Both the position numbers and the translations under genes were made by a program. Of a stretch of 8,223 bases of DNA, positions 1 through 6,575 are shown one piece after another; position 1 is the first letter of the stretch; the number at the start of each line of letters is the position of its first letter. Origin of the DNA: Halovenus sp. (GTDB lineage Archaea > Halobacteriota > Halobacteria > Halobacteriales > Haloarculaceae); NCBI GenBank assembly GCA_028275145.1, contig JAQCNG010000127.1, forward strand, positions 1 through 8,223, written 5' to 3'. Under the pieces are notes generated by a model. The model was not told where the DNA came from. It saw nothing but the letters and a program-made list of their open reading frames with translations, and ran no database searches.

Positions 1-2
1 TC

Positions 3-1643
3 CGGGAGTCCGTGAGGGGAACGGGTGGAGACGAGAACGGGCCACTGGCAGACGTCGCCGCCGTCGCAGCAGGTCTGGAGGGGTTCTACGCGGCCATCGT
101 CGACGCCGGGGGGAGCGCGTGCCTCGTCGCCGACGGCGTGCGGTCGATACCGCTGTACTACGGCGACGACACCGGCAGGGTGGTCGTGAGCGACGACGGG
201 GAGACTGTGGCGGCAGCCATGGGGGCGGACAGAGACCCGGTCACCGCCGCGGAGTTCCTGCTGACGCGGTACGTCACCGGACCGGACACCGTCTGGGACG
301 GGGTCTGCTCGACCCAGGCCGGCGAGGTTGTCCAACTGGACGGGACACCGACACGGCGGACCTACCGCGGGCACTGGCCCGACACCCCGGCGACGATGGG
401 CGACCCGCAGGCGGTGCTGGCCCGGGGGCTTGACCGGGCGCTGGACCGACTGGAGGCCGTTGCCGACGGCCGACGTATCGTCCTGCCGCTGTCGGGCGGG
501 TACGACTCCCGCCTGCTGGCGGCGTCGCTCGTCGAGCGCGGACTGCCGGTGACGGCGTTCGCGTTCGGTCGGCCGGGCCACCCCGACGTGGCGGTGAGCC
601 GCGAGGTTGCCGACCGCCTCGGCATCGACTGGAGGCTCGTCGCCTACGACCAGGCACACTGGCGCGAGTGGTACCACGGACCCGCCGGCGAGCAACACCG
701 GGAGCGTGGCTTCGGCGGCGACGCACTCCCCTTTCTGGCGGCGCATCCGGCGGTCGAGTCCCTCCGCGAGAGCGGCCGGGTACCCCCGGACGCGCTCTGG
801 TGTCCCGGCCACACCGTCGCCACACCGGGTGAGCGACTGCCCCTGTTCGACGGCGAATCGGAGAAAGTGGGCGGGTCGTTCGACTGTGTGCCGGCGGTAG
901 AGGCCGACGACGACCCCGACCGGGAGCGGGTCCCGCCCACCGTCGACGCGCTGGTCGAGCACGTCCTCGACCGGCACTACGCGCTCTGGGGGTTCGACGA
1001 CCCGGCGTTCGAGAGGGCCGCACGCGAGCGAATCCGGCGCGGGTTGCTCGGTGACCGGACGCCGGCGACTGTCGACGCGCCGGCGAGCGCGGCGGCGGCC
1101 TACGAGCGCTGGGAGTGGCGCGGCCGGATGAGCACGTTCACCGCGGGTGACCTCAGGGGGTACGAGGCGGCGGGTGTCGACTGGTGGCTCCCGCTGTGGG
1201 ACCCCGCCTACGTGCGGGCCTGGGCGCGACTCGGCCCCGCCGACCGGCGGGCAAAGCGGGCACAGGCCGCGCTGGCCGCCGACCGCTACCGGCGTGTGGC
1301 CGACGTGTCGGCCGACCGCGCCGGCGTGACCGACCGCACACTCGCCCCCATCGACCGTCTGCTCGCCCGCGCCCGACACACCACCGCCCGGACAGTCACC
1401 GGCGACGGTGTCGAGTGGGAGCCACCCTTTCTGGCGCCGCGGTCGACCTGGCGATATCCGGGGTCACACCCGCTGGCCTGGTACGGCATCGTCGCCCCCG
1501 CCCTGCTCGAGCGTCTGCCCGCCGACCGCTCGCTGTATGCCCTCCGCACGCTCGCGACCCTCCGGGGTATCGACCTCTCTGACCCCGGCGCGGCCGTGCC
1601 GACTGAACGGGTTGTTGACCTGCCGACCGGGGAACCGCGGTGA
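3..1643 (+). CDS. Asparagine synthase-like ATP-pyrophosphatase domain protein, 5' end probably outside the window
   Basis: The reading frame is open to the left edge. The first possible start is a GTG at 12, but the GGGAG before it is only three bases away, so I think the true start lies upstream. Counting from that GTG, residues 20-115 resemble the later part of an asparagine synthase glutaminase-type domain (a DGVRSIPLYY segment near 41-50). Residues 157-185 hold the PP-loop SGGYDSR (161-167), which corresponds to SGGLDSS of asparagine synthetase B. The family activates a carboxylate with ATP, releases pyrophosphate and transfers an amide nitrogen. The catalytic N-terminal Cys of the glutaminase half would be outside the window, so glutamine use cannot be judged. 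Haloarchaea have many divergent members of this family, some in cell-surface glycan regions, so the substrate need not be aspartate. The fold assignment is firm and the substrate is unknown. Confidence 0.8.
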   Translation, partial: RESVRGTGGDENGPLADVAAVAAGLEGFYAAIVDAGGSACLVADGVRSIPLYYGDDTGRVVVSDDGETVAAAMGADRDPVTAAEFLLTRYVTGPDTVWDGVCSTQAGEVVQLDGTPTRRTYRGHWPDTPATMGDPQAVLARGLDRALDRLEAVADGRRIVLPLSGGYDSRLLAASLVERGLPVTAFAFGRPGHPDVAVSREVADRLGIDWRLVAYDQAHWREWYHGPAGEQHRERGFGGDALPFLAAHPAVESLRESGRVPPDALWCPGHTVATPGERLPLFDGESEKVGGSFDCVPAVEADDDPDRERVPPTVDALVEHVLDRHYALWGFDDPAFERAARERIRRGLLGDRTPATVDAPASAAAAYERWEWRGRMSTFTAGDLRGYEAAGVDWWLPLWDPAYVRAWARLGPADRRAKRAQAALAADRYRRVADVSADRAGVTDRTLAPIDRLLARARHTTARTVTGDGVEWEPPFLAPRSTWRYPGSHPLAWYGIVAPALLERLPADRSLYALRTLATLRGIDLSDPGAAVPTERVVDLPTGEPR

Positions 1644-1651
1644 CCGGGGCC

Positions 1652-1671
1652 GCGGGTCCGGTCGGACCCGC
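1652..1671. terminator. Perfect 8-bp hairpin just after the asparagine synthase-like gene
   Basis: GCGGGTCC and GGACCCGC are perfect inverted repeats around a four-base loop, starting eight bases after the stop codon. No T-tract follows, and archaeal termination normally depends on one. It may therefore be an mRNA 3'-end stabilising structure or part of the control region of the next gene rather than a terminator. Confidence 0.35.
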
Positions 1672-1685
1672 ATCCCGAACCGCAC

Positions 1686-1698
1686 GGTTTAGGTATTA
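1686..1698 (+). promoter_or_regulatory. TATA-box promoter for the thiamine-binding lipoprotein gene, leaderless
   Basis: The AT-rich stretch GGTTTAGGTATTA stands out in GC-rich surroundings and is centred about 26 bases before the ATG at 1719. That is the archaeal TATA spacing when transcription starts at or beside the start codon. No Shine-Dalgarno sequence precedes the ATG, which agrees with a leaderless transcript, common in haloarchaea. Confidence 0.65.
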
Positions 1699-1720
1699 CC
1701 GGGTGAAACAACCGGGTAAT
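1695..1720. promoter_or_regulatory. Operator-like inverted repeat overlapping TATA box and start codon
   Basis: The arms ATTACCGGGT (1695-1704) and ACCGGGTAAT (1711-1720) are inverted repeats matching at 9 of 10 positions, separated by GAAACA. The left arm overlaps the end of the TATA element and the right arm runs into the ATG. A protein bound here would block the transcription machinery, so the natural reading is a repressor site. ThiR regulators (a DNA-binding domain fused to a ThiN domain) control thiamine genes in archaea and are a candidate binder, but no regulator gene lies in this window. I see no TPP riboswitch signature in the 75-base gap. Confidence 0.5.
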
Positions 1721-2834
1721 GAGACGACGAGCATTTCTGACGGCGGCGGCGGGTGCCGCGGTGGTGACGGCCGGTTGCACAGTGTCACAGACCGACGACG
1801 ACGACGGGGTTCCGGGCGTGGGTGACGTGTCACTGCCGGAGGACCGCGCCGAGATGGACTTCTCGGGCGAGACGCTGCAGGTGGGCACGTACGGGTCGTT
1901 CGTCGACGCGCCGAGTGACAGCCCCGGAACGTGGATAAAAGACGAGTTCGAGCAGCGCTACGGCGTGACCCTCGAGTGGAACACCCCGGACCAGGAGCTG
2001 ACCTACTACGTGGAGCGCAACAACGAGGGTGTCGACATCGACGCGGAGGTGTATCTCGGGGTCCGCCCGCAGAACCTCGTTCGCGCCGACCGGGATATAG
2101 AGGGGACACTGTTCCGGAAGAGCAACGTCAATCTCCTGCGGAACGGCCCGGACATCGGCGAGGAGTTCTTTTTCGACCCACAGGAGCGGGCGGTGCCGAC
2201 GTTCCTGTCTCACTGCGCCATCGTCTACGACGGCCGGAAACTCGACGCGCCGGAGACCTTCGAGGACCTCACCGACCCGGCCTACTCGGACCTGCTGATT
2301 CCGAACCCGGCGCGGGGGACAACCGGACTGCTCTTCTTGCTCTGGACAATCGACCGGTTCGGCACGGACGGCTACCTCGAGTACTGGCGGGACCTGAGCA
2401 ACAACGGGGCGCGAATCCTCGACTCCTGGGGCGAGGTGTACACCCAGTTCCAGGAGGGGGAGGCCCCGGTCATCGTCTCGTACTCGAACGACCGCGTGTT
2501 CGCACAGCGCTTTGGCAACGACCTCGACAAACACCGCGTGGCACTGCTCGACGGCGAGGGGTACGCGAATCTCGCCGGGATGGCCCGCTTTGCCGACAGC
2601 ACGCAGGGTGACCTCGCCTACGAGTTCATGGACTTTGTTCTCGAACCCGAGGTGCAGTCGATAATCGCCGAGCGCAACGTCACCGGGCCGGTCAACGAGA
2701 CGGCCGAGCCGCCCGAGGTGTTCCAGGAGTTCGCCAGAGAGCCCGACGAGTCGGTGTTCTACGGCTACGACGACCTCGAGGGCCGACTCGAGGGGTGGAT
2801 CGGTGACTGGAGCCGCGAGATTGCCGGCCAGTGA
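1719..2834 (+). CDS. thiB: ABC transporter substrate-binding lipoprotein, probable thiamine-binding protein (ThiB/TbpA family)
   Basis: This is the extracellular binding component of an importer. The N-terminus has a twin-arginine signal (RRRAFL, residues 2-7), a hydrophobic stretch and a lipobox ending TAGC, with the lipid-bearing Cys at 20. An acidic linker (about 21-45) leads into the mature domain (about 50-371). Its order of segments follows ThiB as I remember it from Escherichia coli: a start near LQVGTYGSF (53-61), NPARGTTGLLFLLW (196-209), SWGEVY (236-241), SYSNDR (254-259) and a C-terminal W-x3-W (360, 364). In ThiB the Trp and Tyr of the middle segments lie around the bound thiamine. 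Length, 371 residues, is normal with the linker. The relatives AfuA/FbpA bind iron(III), but the MTH1187-family gene next door favours thiamine. The ATG has a TATA box at the leaderless distance and an operator-like dyad. Confidence 0.8.
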   Translation: MRRRAFLTAAAGAAVVTAGCTVSQTDDDDGVPGVGDVSLPEDRAEMDFSGETLQVGTYGSFVDAPSDSPGTWIKDEFEQRYGVTLEWNTPDQELTYYVERNNEGVDIDAEVYLGVRPQNLVRADRDIEGTLFRKSNVNLLRNGPDIGEEFFFDPQERAVPTFLSHCAIVYDGRKLDAPETFEDLTDPAYSDLLIPNPARGTTGLLFLLWTIDRFGTDGYLEYWRDLSNNGARILDSWGEVYTQFQEGEAPVIVSYSNDRVFAQRFGNDLDKHRVALLDGEGYANLAGMARFADSTQGDLAYEFMDFVLEPEVQSIIAERNVTGPVNETAEPPEVFQEFAREPDESVFYGYDDLEGRLEGWIGDWSREIAGQ

Positions 2835-2906
2835 GCCGTCGATGACCGCCACCGGCGACGGGCGGGAGGGCAAAGCGGCGGGGTCGTGGGCCGCGACGAG
2901 CAGGTG

Positions 2907-3221
2907 TCACTCGCGCTCGCCGGTCGCCTCGCGGCCGAGTTCGTCCTCGACAGCGTCGACCTTGTCGTCGGCGGTCATCCCGGGGTCGGGTTTCTCGTCG
3001 ACCTGGACGAGCGTCTGGACCTCGGTGTGGGCAACGGCCTCGTGGGCGGCCGCGCAGGCGGCGAACAGTTCGTGGACGTCCTCGGCCTCCAGTGTCGTCG
3101 CCATCGGTGTCGTCTCGTACGAGACGTCGTACGCCTCGAGTGCCTCCACCGCGGCGGCAACGTCCTCGGTGATATCCTCGTCGGTGATAGGCGTCACGCG
3201 CAGCAGACCGAACACTGTCAT
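2907..3221 (-). CDS. MTH1187/YkoF-family thiamine-binding protein
   Basis: This is a 104-residue acidic cytoplasmic protein with no signal or membrane segment. The pattern is that of the MTH1187 family (formerly DUF77): an N-terminal beta strand MTVFGLLRVTPI, a helix rich in Ala/Glu, SYETTPMATTLEAEDV (about 34-49), a helix AAHEAVAHTEV, then a strand with VQVDEKPDPG and the final DDKVDAVEDEL helix. The family has a ferredoxin-like fold. Its relative YkoF in Bacillus binds thiamine and is encoded with an uptake system. Here it would bind thiamine or a precursor inside the cell, perhaps buffering or delivering it. It is convergent with the binding-protein gene (72-base gap) and divergent from the permease gene, so it sits antisense inside the transport cluster. 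Residues after about 95 look like a variable tail. The family call is firm and the cellular role is inferred. Confidence 0.85.
   Translation of the reverse strand: MTVFGLLRVTPITDEDITEDVAAAVEALEAYDVSYETTPMATTLEAEDVHELFAACAAAHEAVAHTEVQTLVQVDEKPDPGMTADDKVDAVEDELGREATGERE
3111..3126. repeat. 16-bp perfect palindrome inside the thiamine-binding protein gene
   Basis: CGTCTCGTACGAGACG reads the same on both strands and lies in the codons for the Val-Ser-Tyr-Glu-Thr region of the minus-strand gene. A second CGTACG-containing stretch follows within ten bases. It may be chance in GC-rich coding DNA. Confidence 0.5.
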
Positions 3222-3241
3222 GGCCGGTGGTTGGCCGGAGT

Positions 3242-3259
3242 CCCACGTAGGGGTTTCGC
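3242..3259 (-). promoter_or_regulatory. Weak leaderless promoter for the MTH1187-family gene
   Basis: Read on the minus strand, GCGAAACC is followed by CCTACGTGGG. The TACGTG core is centred about 26 bases before the ATG at 3221, the spacing expected for a leaderless archaeal transcript, with a purine-rich GCGAAA where the BRE should be. The core is poor in A and T, so this is a tentative call. No copy of the ATTACCGGGT dyad is present here. Confidence 0.35.
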
Positions 3260-3396
3260 TCGCGTCCGCGCCGGCCGAGAGAGCCCCGAGACCCGGAACG
3301 GGCGCGATTGCTCCCGGACGGCAGTCGAGTGCGCGACGGCCCGCCGGACAGTGGCGAACCGTCAGACCCAGGCCCCGGCCGGCCGTTGCCGGAGGT

Positions 3397-3405
3397 GGGA
3401 GGTGA
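3397..3405 (+). promoter_or_regulatory. Shine-Dalgarno site that fixes the permease start
   Basis: GGGAGGTGA contains GGAGGTGA, complementary to the haloarchaeal 16S rRNA 3' end. It lies four bases before the GTG at 3410. The frame runs on upstream to a TTG at 3308 and passes another GTG at 3395, but only the GTG at 3410 has this site at proper spacing. The upstream translation is also Pro/Gly/Arg-rich and unlike a protein N-terminus. Confidence 0.75.
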
Positions 3406-3409
3406 GCAC

Positions 3410-5245
3410 GTGTCCGGGGACAGCCACCACGACACCGGGAGCAGGGCAGCCGAGCGGTCCGGCGACGGGGGGCGACGGCTCCAGGAGACGGTCGAGCGGT
3501 TCGCGCTCGCGGCGTTCACGGCTGTCACTGCGCTCGTGTTGCTCGTGGTGTTTTACTACCCAGTTGCGACAGTGCTCGTCGAGGCGATTGTCGTCGAGGG
3601 AACGGCGACACTGTCGGTCGTCGTGGACATCCTGCAGGACCCGTTCTACTTCGGGACGCTCGCGCGCCTGTTCGCCGGCGAGTCACCGACCAGGGTCGCC
3701 GGCGACGTCCTCGCCGGGGACTACCAGCTGGGCATCGTCGGGTTCACCGTCTACCAGGCGCTGCTCTCGACGCTCGCGAGTGTCGCGCTCGGTGTTCCCG
3801 CGGCGTACATCCTCGCACGGTACGAGTTCACCGGTCGCCGGACGCTCCGCTCGCTGACCATCCTCCCCTTTGTGTTGCCCTCCATCATGGTCGCGGTGGG
3901 GTTCGTCGCCACATTCGGCAGCACGGGCACGCTCAACGACATCCTCGGAGTGGTCGGACTCGGGCCGGTCGACCTGCTGTTCTCGCTGGAGGCCATCGTC
4001 ATCGCACACGCCTTCTACAACGCGCCGCTGGTCGCGCGGGTCACGACCGCCGCCTGGGAGTCAGTCGACGCCGGCGCGGTCGAGACGGCCCGCAGTCTGG
4101 GTGCCAGTCGGCGGAGAGCCTTTCTCGACGTCATCGCGCCACAGCTGTACCCTGCCGTCCTCATGGGGGCGGCGCTGACGTTCGTGTTCACCTTCGGAAC
4201 CTTCCCAATCGTGCTGGCGCTCGGTGGCTTCCAGCTGGCGACCGTCGAGGTGTTTGTCTTCCAGCTCGTCCAGGAGCTCAACTACGCCGAGGCTGCCGCG
4301 CTGGCGCTGGTGGAGCTCGCGATAACGCTCGGCGTGCTGTACGGCTATCTGCGCTACGAGGCCAGACAGGCGGCCGGCACGGGAGATATCCGCCCGCTCC
4401 CGCGGCGGCCACTCGCGCCATCCTCCCTGTCGGTGCGTGCGCTGCTCCCGCGGGCGGGTATCGCCGTCTACGCCGTTGTCGCCGCGCTGGTGTTTCTCGC
4501 GCCGATTGCGAGCATGATACAGGCGAGTGTCACCGACGCCGGCGGGCTGACTCTGGAGAACTACCGGTTCCTGCTCGAACGCCAGACGGAGGGCGAGTCG
4601 TTCCAGGTCCAGCCCTGGCCGGCGGTGCGCAACTCGCTGGTGTTCGGGGCGGGGTCGTTGCTGGTCGCGGTGCCGATGGGCGTGACCGTCGCCGTGCTCA
4701 CCACCCGCCGGTATCGCGGCCGGAAGCTGGTCGACATCGTGGCGATGGCCCCGCTGGCCGTCTCGGGCATCGTCGTCGGTATCGGGCTGTTGCGCGGGCT
4801 GGTGTTCGGCATCGAGATTGCCGGCTGGCGCATCGCCGCCAGCGGCGCAGTCGCAATCGTCGCCGCCCACGCTGTCGCCGCCTACCCCTTCGTGGTCCGG
4901 ACTGTCGCGCCGGGGCTGGAGCGCATCGACCGGCAACTCGTCGAGTCCGCACGCGCTCTGGGCGCGTCGCGTACCCGCGCACTCCTCGACATCGAGTTGC
5001 CCCTCATCTGGCCGGGTGTGGTCGCCGGCGCGGCCTTTGCCGTTGCAATCTCGATGGGTGAGTTCACGTCGACGGTGGTGCTGGCGACCGGCACCGACTG
5101 GTACACGATGCCGGTCGCTATCGAACAGTTCATCGGTCGCCGACTCGGACCTGCAACCGCGATGGGTGTCGTGTTGCTCGTGGTCACGAGCGCGAGTTTC
5201 CTCGTCGTGGACCGACTGGGAGGTGAGTACCGTGGCGGACTCTGA
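3410..5245 (+). CDS. thiP: ABC transporter permease, fused two-domain, probable thiamine importer (ThiP/FbpB type)
   Basis: This is the membrane channel of the importer, 611 residues from a GTG start. It is a tandem fusion of two permease domains. The first has a membrane segment at about 31-62, an unusually long loop to about 105, further segments to about 315 and an EAA loop VETARSLGASRRRAFLD (224-240). The second starts at about 348 and has an EAA loop VESARALGASRTRALLD (511-527) before its last segments. EAA loops are the contact points for the ATPase. Such fused permeases serve thiamine (ThiP) and iron(III) (FbpB), and the neighbours favour thiamine. The hydrophilic N-terminus (1-30) is rich in Asp, Arg and Gly. 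The last 14 bases overlap the ATPase gene, so the two are certainly one transcription unit. I see no strong TATA box upstream, so transcription may come from the binding-protein promoter. Confidence 0.85.
   Translation: MSGDSHHDTGSRAAERSGDGGRRLQETVERFALAAFTAVTALVLLVVFYYPVATVLVEAIVVEGTATLSVVVDILQDPFYFGTLARLFAGESPTRVAGDVLAGDYQLGIVGFTVYQALLSTLASVALGVPAAYILARYEFTGRRTLRSLTILPFVLPSIMVAVGFVATFGSTGTLNDILGVVGLGPVDLLFSLEAIVIAHAFYNAPLVARVTTAAWESVDAGAVETARSLGASRRRAFLDVIAPQLYPAVLMGAALTFVFTFGTFPIVLALGGFQLATVEVFVFQLVQELNYAEAAALALVELAITLGVLYGYLRYEARQAAGTGDIRPLPRRPLAPSSLSVRALLPRAGIAVYAVVAALVFLAPIASMIQASVTDAGGLTLENYRFLLERQTEGESFQVQPWPAVRNSLVFGAGSLLVAVPMGVTVAVLTTRRYRGRKLVDIVAMAPLAVSGIVVGIGLLRGLVFGIEIAGWRIAASGAVAIVAAHAVAAYPFVVRTVAPGLERIDRQLVESARALGASRTRALLDIELPLIWPGVVAGAAFAVAISMGEFTSTVVLATGTDWYTMPVAIEQFIGRRLGPATAMGVVLLVVTSASFLVVDRLGGEYRGGL
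5218..5226 (+). promoter_or_regulatory. Shine-Dalgarno site for the ATPase gene, inside the permease gene
   Basis: GGGAGGTGA lies five bases before the GTG at 5232 and selects it over the in-frame GTG at 5223, which is part of the site itself. The string TGGGAGGTGAG followed by C or T and AC is shared with the permease ribosome binding site at 3396-3409. Confidence 0.75.
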
Positions 5246-6359
5246 CCCGCCGGCGGGGACACCGGGCCGGGCGGCCCCGGGAACAACCGACCGGGCGGTT
5301 GGCCTCGACAGCGTCACCCGCCGGTACGCCGAGACCACCGCCGTCGATGACGTCTCCCTGGCCATCCGCGAGGGGGAGTTTTTCACGCTCGTTGGGCCCT
5401 CCGGCTGTGGCAAGACCACGACACTCCGCCTGGTCGGCGGGTTCGAGTCACCCACAACCGGAGCCGTCCGTCTCGCCGGTGAGGACGTCGCGGGCGTGCC
5501 ACCGGAGAGCCGCGACGTCGGGGTTGTCTTCCAGAGCTACGCGCTCTTTCCCCACATGACCGTCCGGGAGAACGTCGGCTACGGCCTGCGGTTCTCGGAC
5601 CCGCCGGGTGGCGTCTCGACCGCCGGGCGGGTCGAGAACCTGCTCGAACTGGTGGACCTGGAGGGGATGGGCGACCGGGACCCGGACGAACTCTCGGGCG
5701 GGCAGCGCCAGCGGGTCGCGCTCGCCCGGGCGCTCGCCCCCGGCCCGCGGGTGCTCCTGCTCGACGAGCCGATGAGCGCACTCGACGCACAGTTGCGCGA
5801 GCGACTCCGGGTACAGCTGCGCTCCATCCAGACCGAACTCGGCATCACGACGGTGTACGTCACCCACGACCAGGAGGAGGCGCTCGCCATCTCCGACCGG
5901 GTGGCCGTCATGCGGTCGGGCCGGGTCGAACAGGTGGGCCGACCACGAGAGATATACCGCCGCCCGGAGAGCCGCTTCGTCGCGGAGTTTCTGGGCGACA
6001 ACAACGTGCTCACGGGCGAGGTAGTCGACGTCGCCACCGGCACCGACGACGCCCTCCGGACGACGGTCAGTCTCGACGGCACACGACTCGAAGTCGGCGT
6101 GGACCCGGAGAGTCATCTCCCCCGGCCGACGACGGGCGACCGACTCACGTTCTGTGTTCGACCGGACGCCCTGACCGTCGACGGGGTCACGAACGCCCTG
6201 ACGGCCGTCGTCGAGAGCACCGAGTTCCTCGGCGAGACGACCCGCACACACCTGGACTGGCAGGGCCGGGAACTGCTCGCACGCACCGCCCGCCCGCTCG
6301 AGGGCACCGTCAGACTCGGGTTCGACCCCGGGGACGCACATCCCGTCAGCGTCGAGTAA
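5232..6359 (+). CDS. ABC transporter ATPase with TOBE-like C-terminal region, partner of the thiamine-type permease
   Basis: This is the cytoplasmic ATP-hydrolysing subunit, 375 residues from a GTG. All motifs are intact: A-loop Tyr32, Walker A GPSGCGKT (55-62), Q-loop Gln101 in VVFQSYALFPHMTV, signature LSGGQ (154-158), Walker B VLLLDE (174-179), D-loop SALD (182-185) and the switch His212 in VYVTHDQEEAL. Residues from about 245 form a beta-rich TOBE-like region seen in PotA, FbpC and MalK ATPases, with FLGDNNVLTGEV at its start and VESTEFLGETTRTHLDWQGREL in the second half. Bacterial ThiQ is usually shorter and lacks this region, so I give no symbol although the context implies the same role. 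The first 20 residues are a low-complexity Pro/Gly/Ala stretch. The gene overlaps the permease gene by 14 bases and is probably translationally coupled to it. Confidence 0.9.
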   Translation: MADSDPPAGTPGRAAPGTTDRAVGLDSVTRRYAETTAVDDVSLAIREGEFFTLVGPSGCGKTTTLRLVGGFESPTTGAVRLAGEDVAGVPPESRDVGVVFQSYALFPHMTVRENVGYGLRFSDPPGGVSTAGRVENLLELVDLEGMGDRDPDELSGGQRQRVALARALAPGPRVLLLDEPMSALDAQLRERLRVQLRSIQTELGITTVYVTHDQEEALAISDRVAVMRSGRVEQVGRPREIYRRPESRFVAEFLGDNNVLTGEVVDVATGTDDALRTTVSLDGTRLEVGVDPESHLPRPTTGDRLTFCVRPDALTVDGVTNALTAVVESTEFLGETTRTHLDWQGRELLARTARPLEGTVRLGFDPGDAHPVSVE

Positions 6360-6393
6360 CCAACCGGCATCCGGCCGCTCTCACCCCGGGCGA

Positions 6394-6414
6394 GCGACCG
6401 GCAACCGGGGTCGC
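6394..6414. other. Hairpin in the gap after the ATPase gene
   Basis: GCGACC (6394-6399) pairs with GGTCGC (6409-6414), and a short GG/CC extension lies inside. An alternative pairing uses GGGCGA and TCGCCC. There is no T-tract after it, so it may be a 3'-end structure of the transport mRNA rather than a classic archaeal terminator. Nothing else recognisable lies in 6360-6440. Confidence 0.3.
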
Positions 6415-6479
6415 CCACCCTCGACAGGGGTCGGACCACAAGAGCCATACGGTCACCGCTCTAACACACCGTCGTGTCA

Positions 6480-6575
6480 ATGGGTGGACCGAACCGGGGC
6501 GCGGCCGACAGGAGTGACCACCCGTGGAGGGGACCCACAGCGGAGGCCACGGGACCCAACAGAGGTGTGTGGTGA
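6480..6575 (+). CDS. Possible 31-codon ORF overlapping the next gene by GTGA (doubtful)
   Basis: An ATG at 6480 opens a frame of 31 codons ending at TGA 6573-6575. That stop shares the four bases GTGA with a GTG start of the membrane protein gene, the geometry of translational coupling. A weak CATAC element lies about 30 bases before the ATG, and there is no ribosome binding site, so it would be leaderless. Against it: about a quarter of its third codon positions are A or T, more than in the neighbouring genes, and the peptide (many Gly, Pro and Arg) has no recognisable features. It could be a leader peptide or simply non-coding. Confidence 0.2.
   Translation: MGGPNRGAADRSDHPWRGPTAEATGPNRGVW

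Noticed and set aside
1644..1718. TPP riboswitch upstream of the thiamine-type genes
   Set aside because: The 75-base gap is too short and has no recognisable THI-box sequence. The promoter position indicates a leaderless transcript.
2846..2856. CGCC-ACC-GGCG mini hairpin in the convergent gap as a terminator
   Set aside because: The stem is only four bases and has no T-tract on either strand, so it is easily chance in this composition.
1830..2873. 347-codon minus-strand frame opposite the binding-protein gene
   Set aside because: It is a shadow frame. The plus-strand protein has clear family motifs and a promoter, while the antisense translation has no recognisable domain and exists because stop codons are rare in GC-rich DNA.
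3292..3302. CCCG-GAA-CGGG as a second operator in the divergent region
   Set aside because: It is too short, and it does not match the dyad before the binding-protein gene.
3308..3409. N-terminal extension of the permease from a TTG
   Set aside because: There is no ribosome binding site for the TTG and the translation is Pro/Gly-rich. A perfect Shine-Dalgarno site points to the GTG at 3410.
2886..3857. 323-codon plus-strand frame opposite the MTH1187 gene
   Set aside because: It is the reverse of a recognisable protein, and its later part is the wrong frame of the permease gene.
4061..5455. 464-codon minus-strand frame opposite permease and ATPase
   Set aside because: It is antisense to two well-supported genes and spans their junction. 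Its translation is low-complexity and rich in Arg, His and Asp with no family features.
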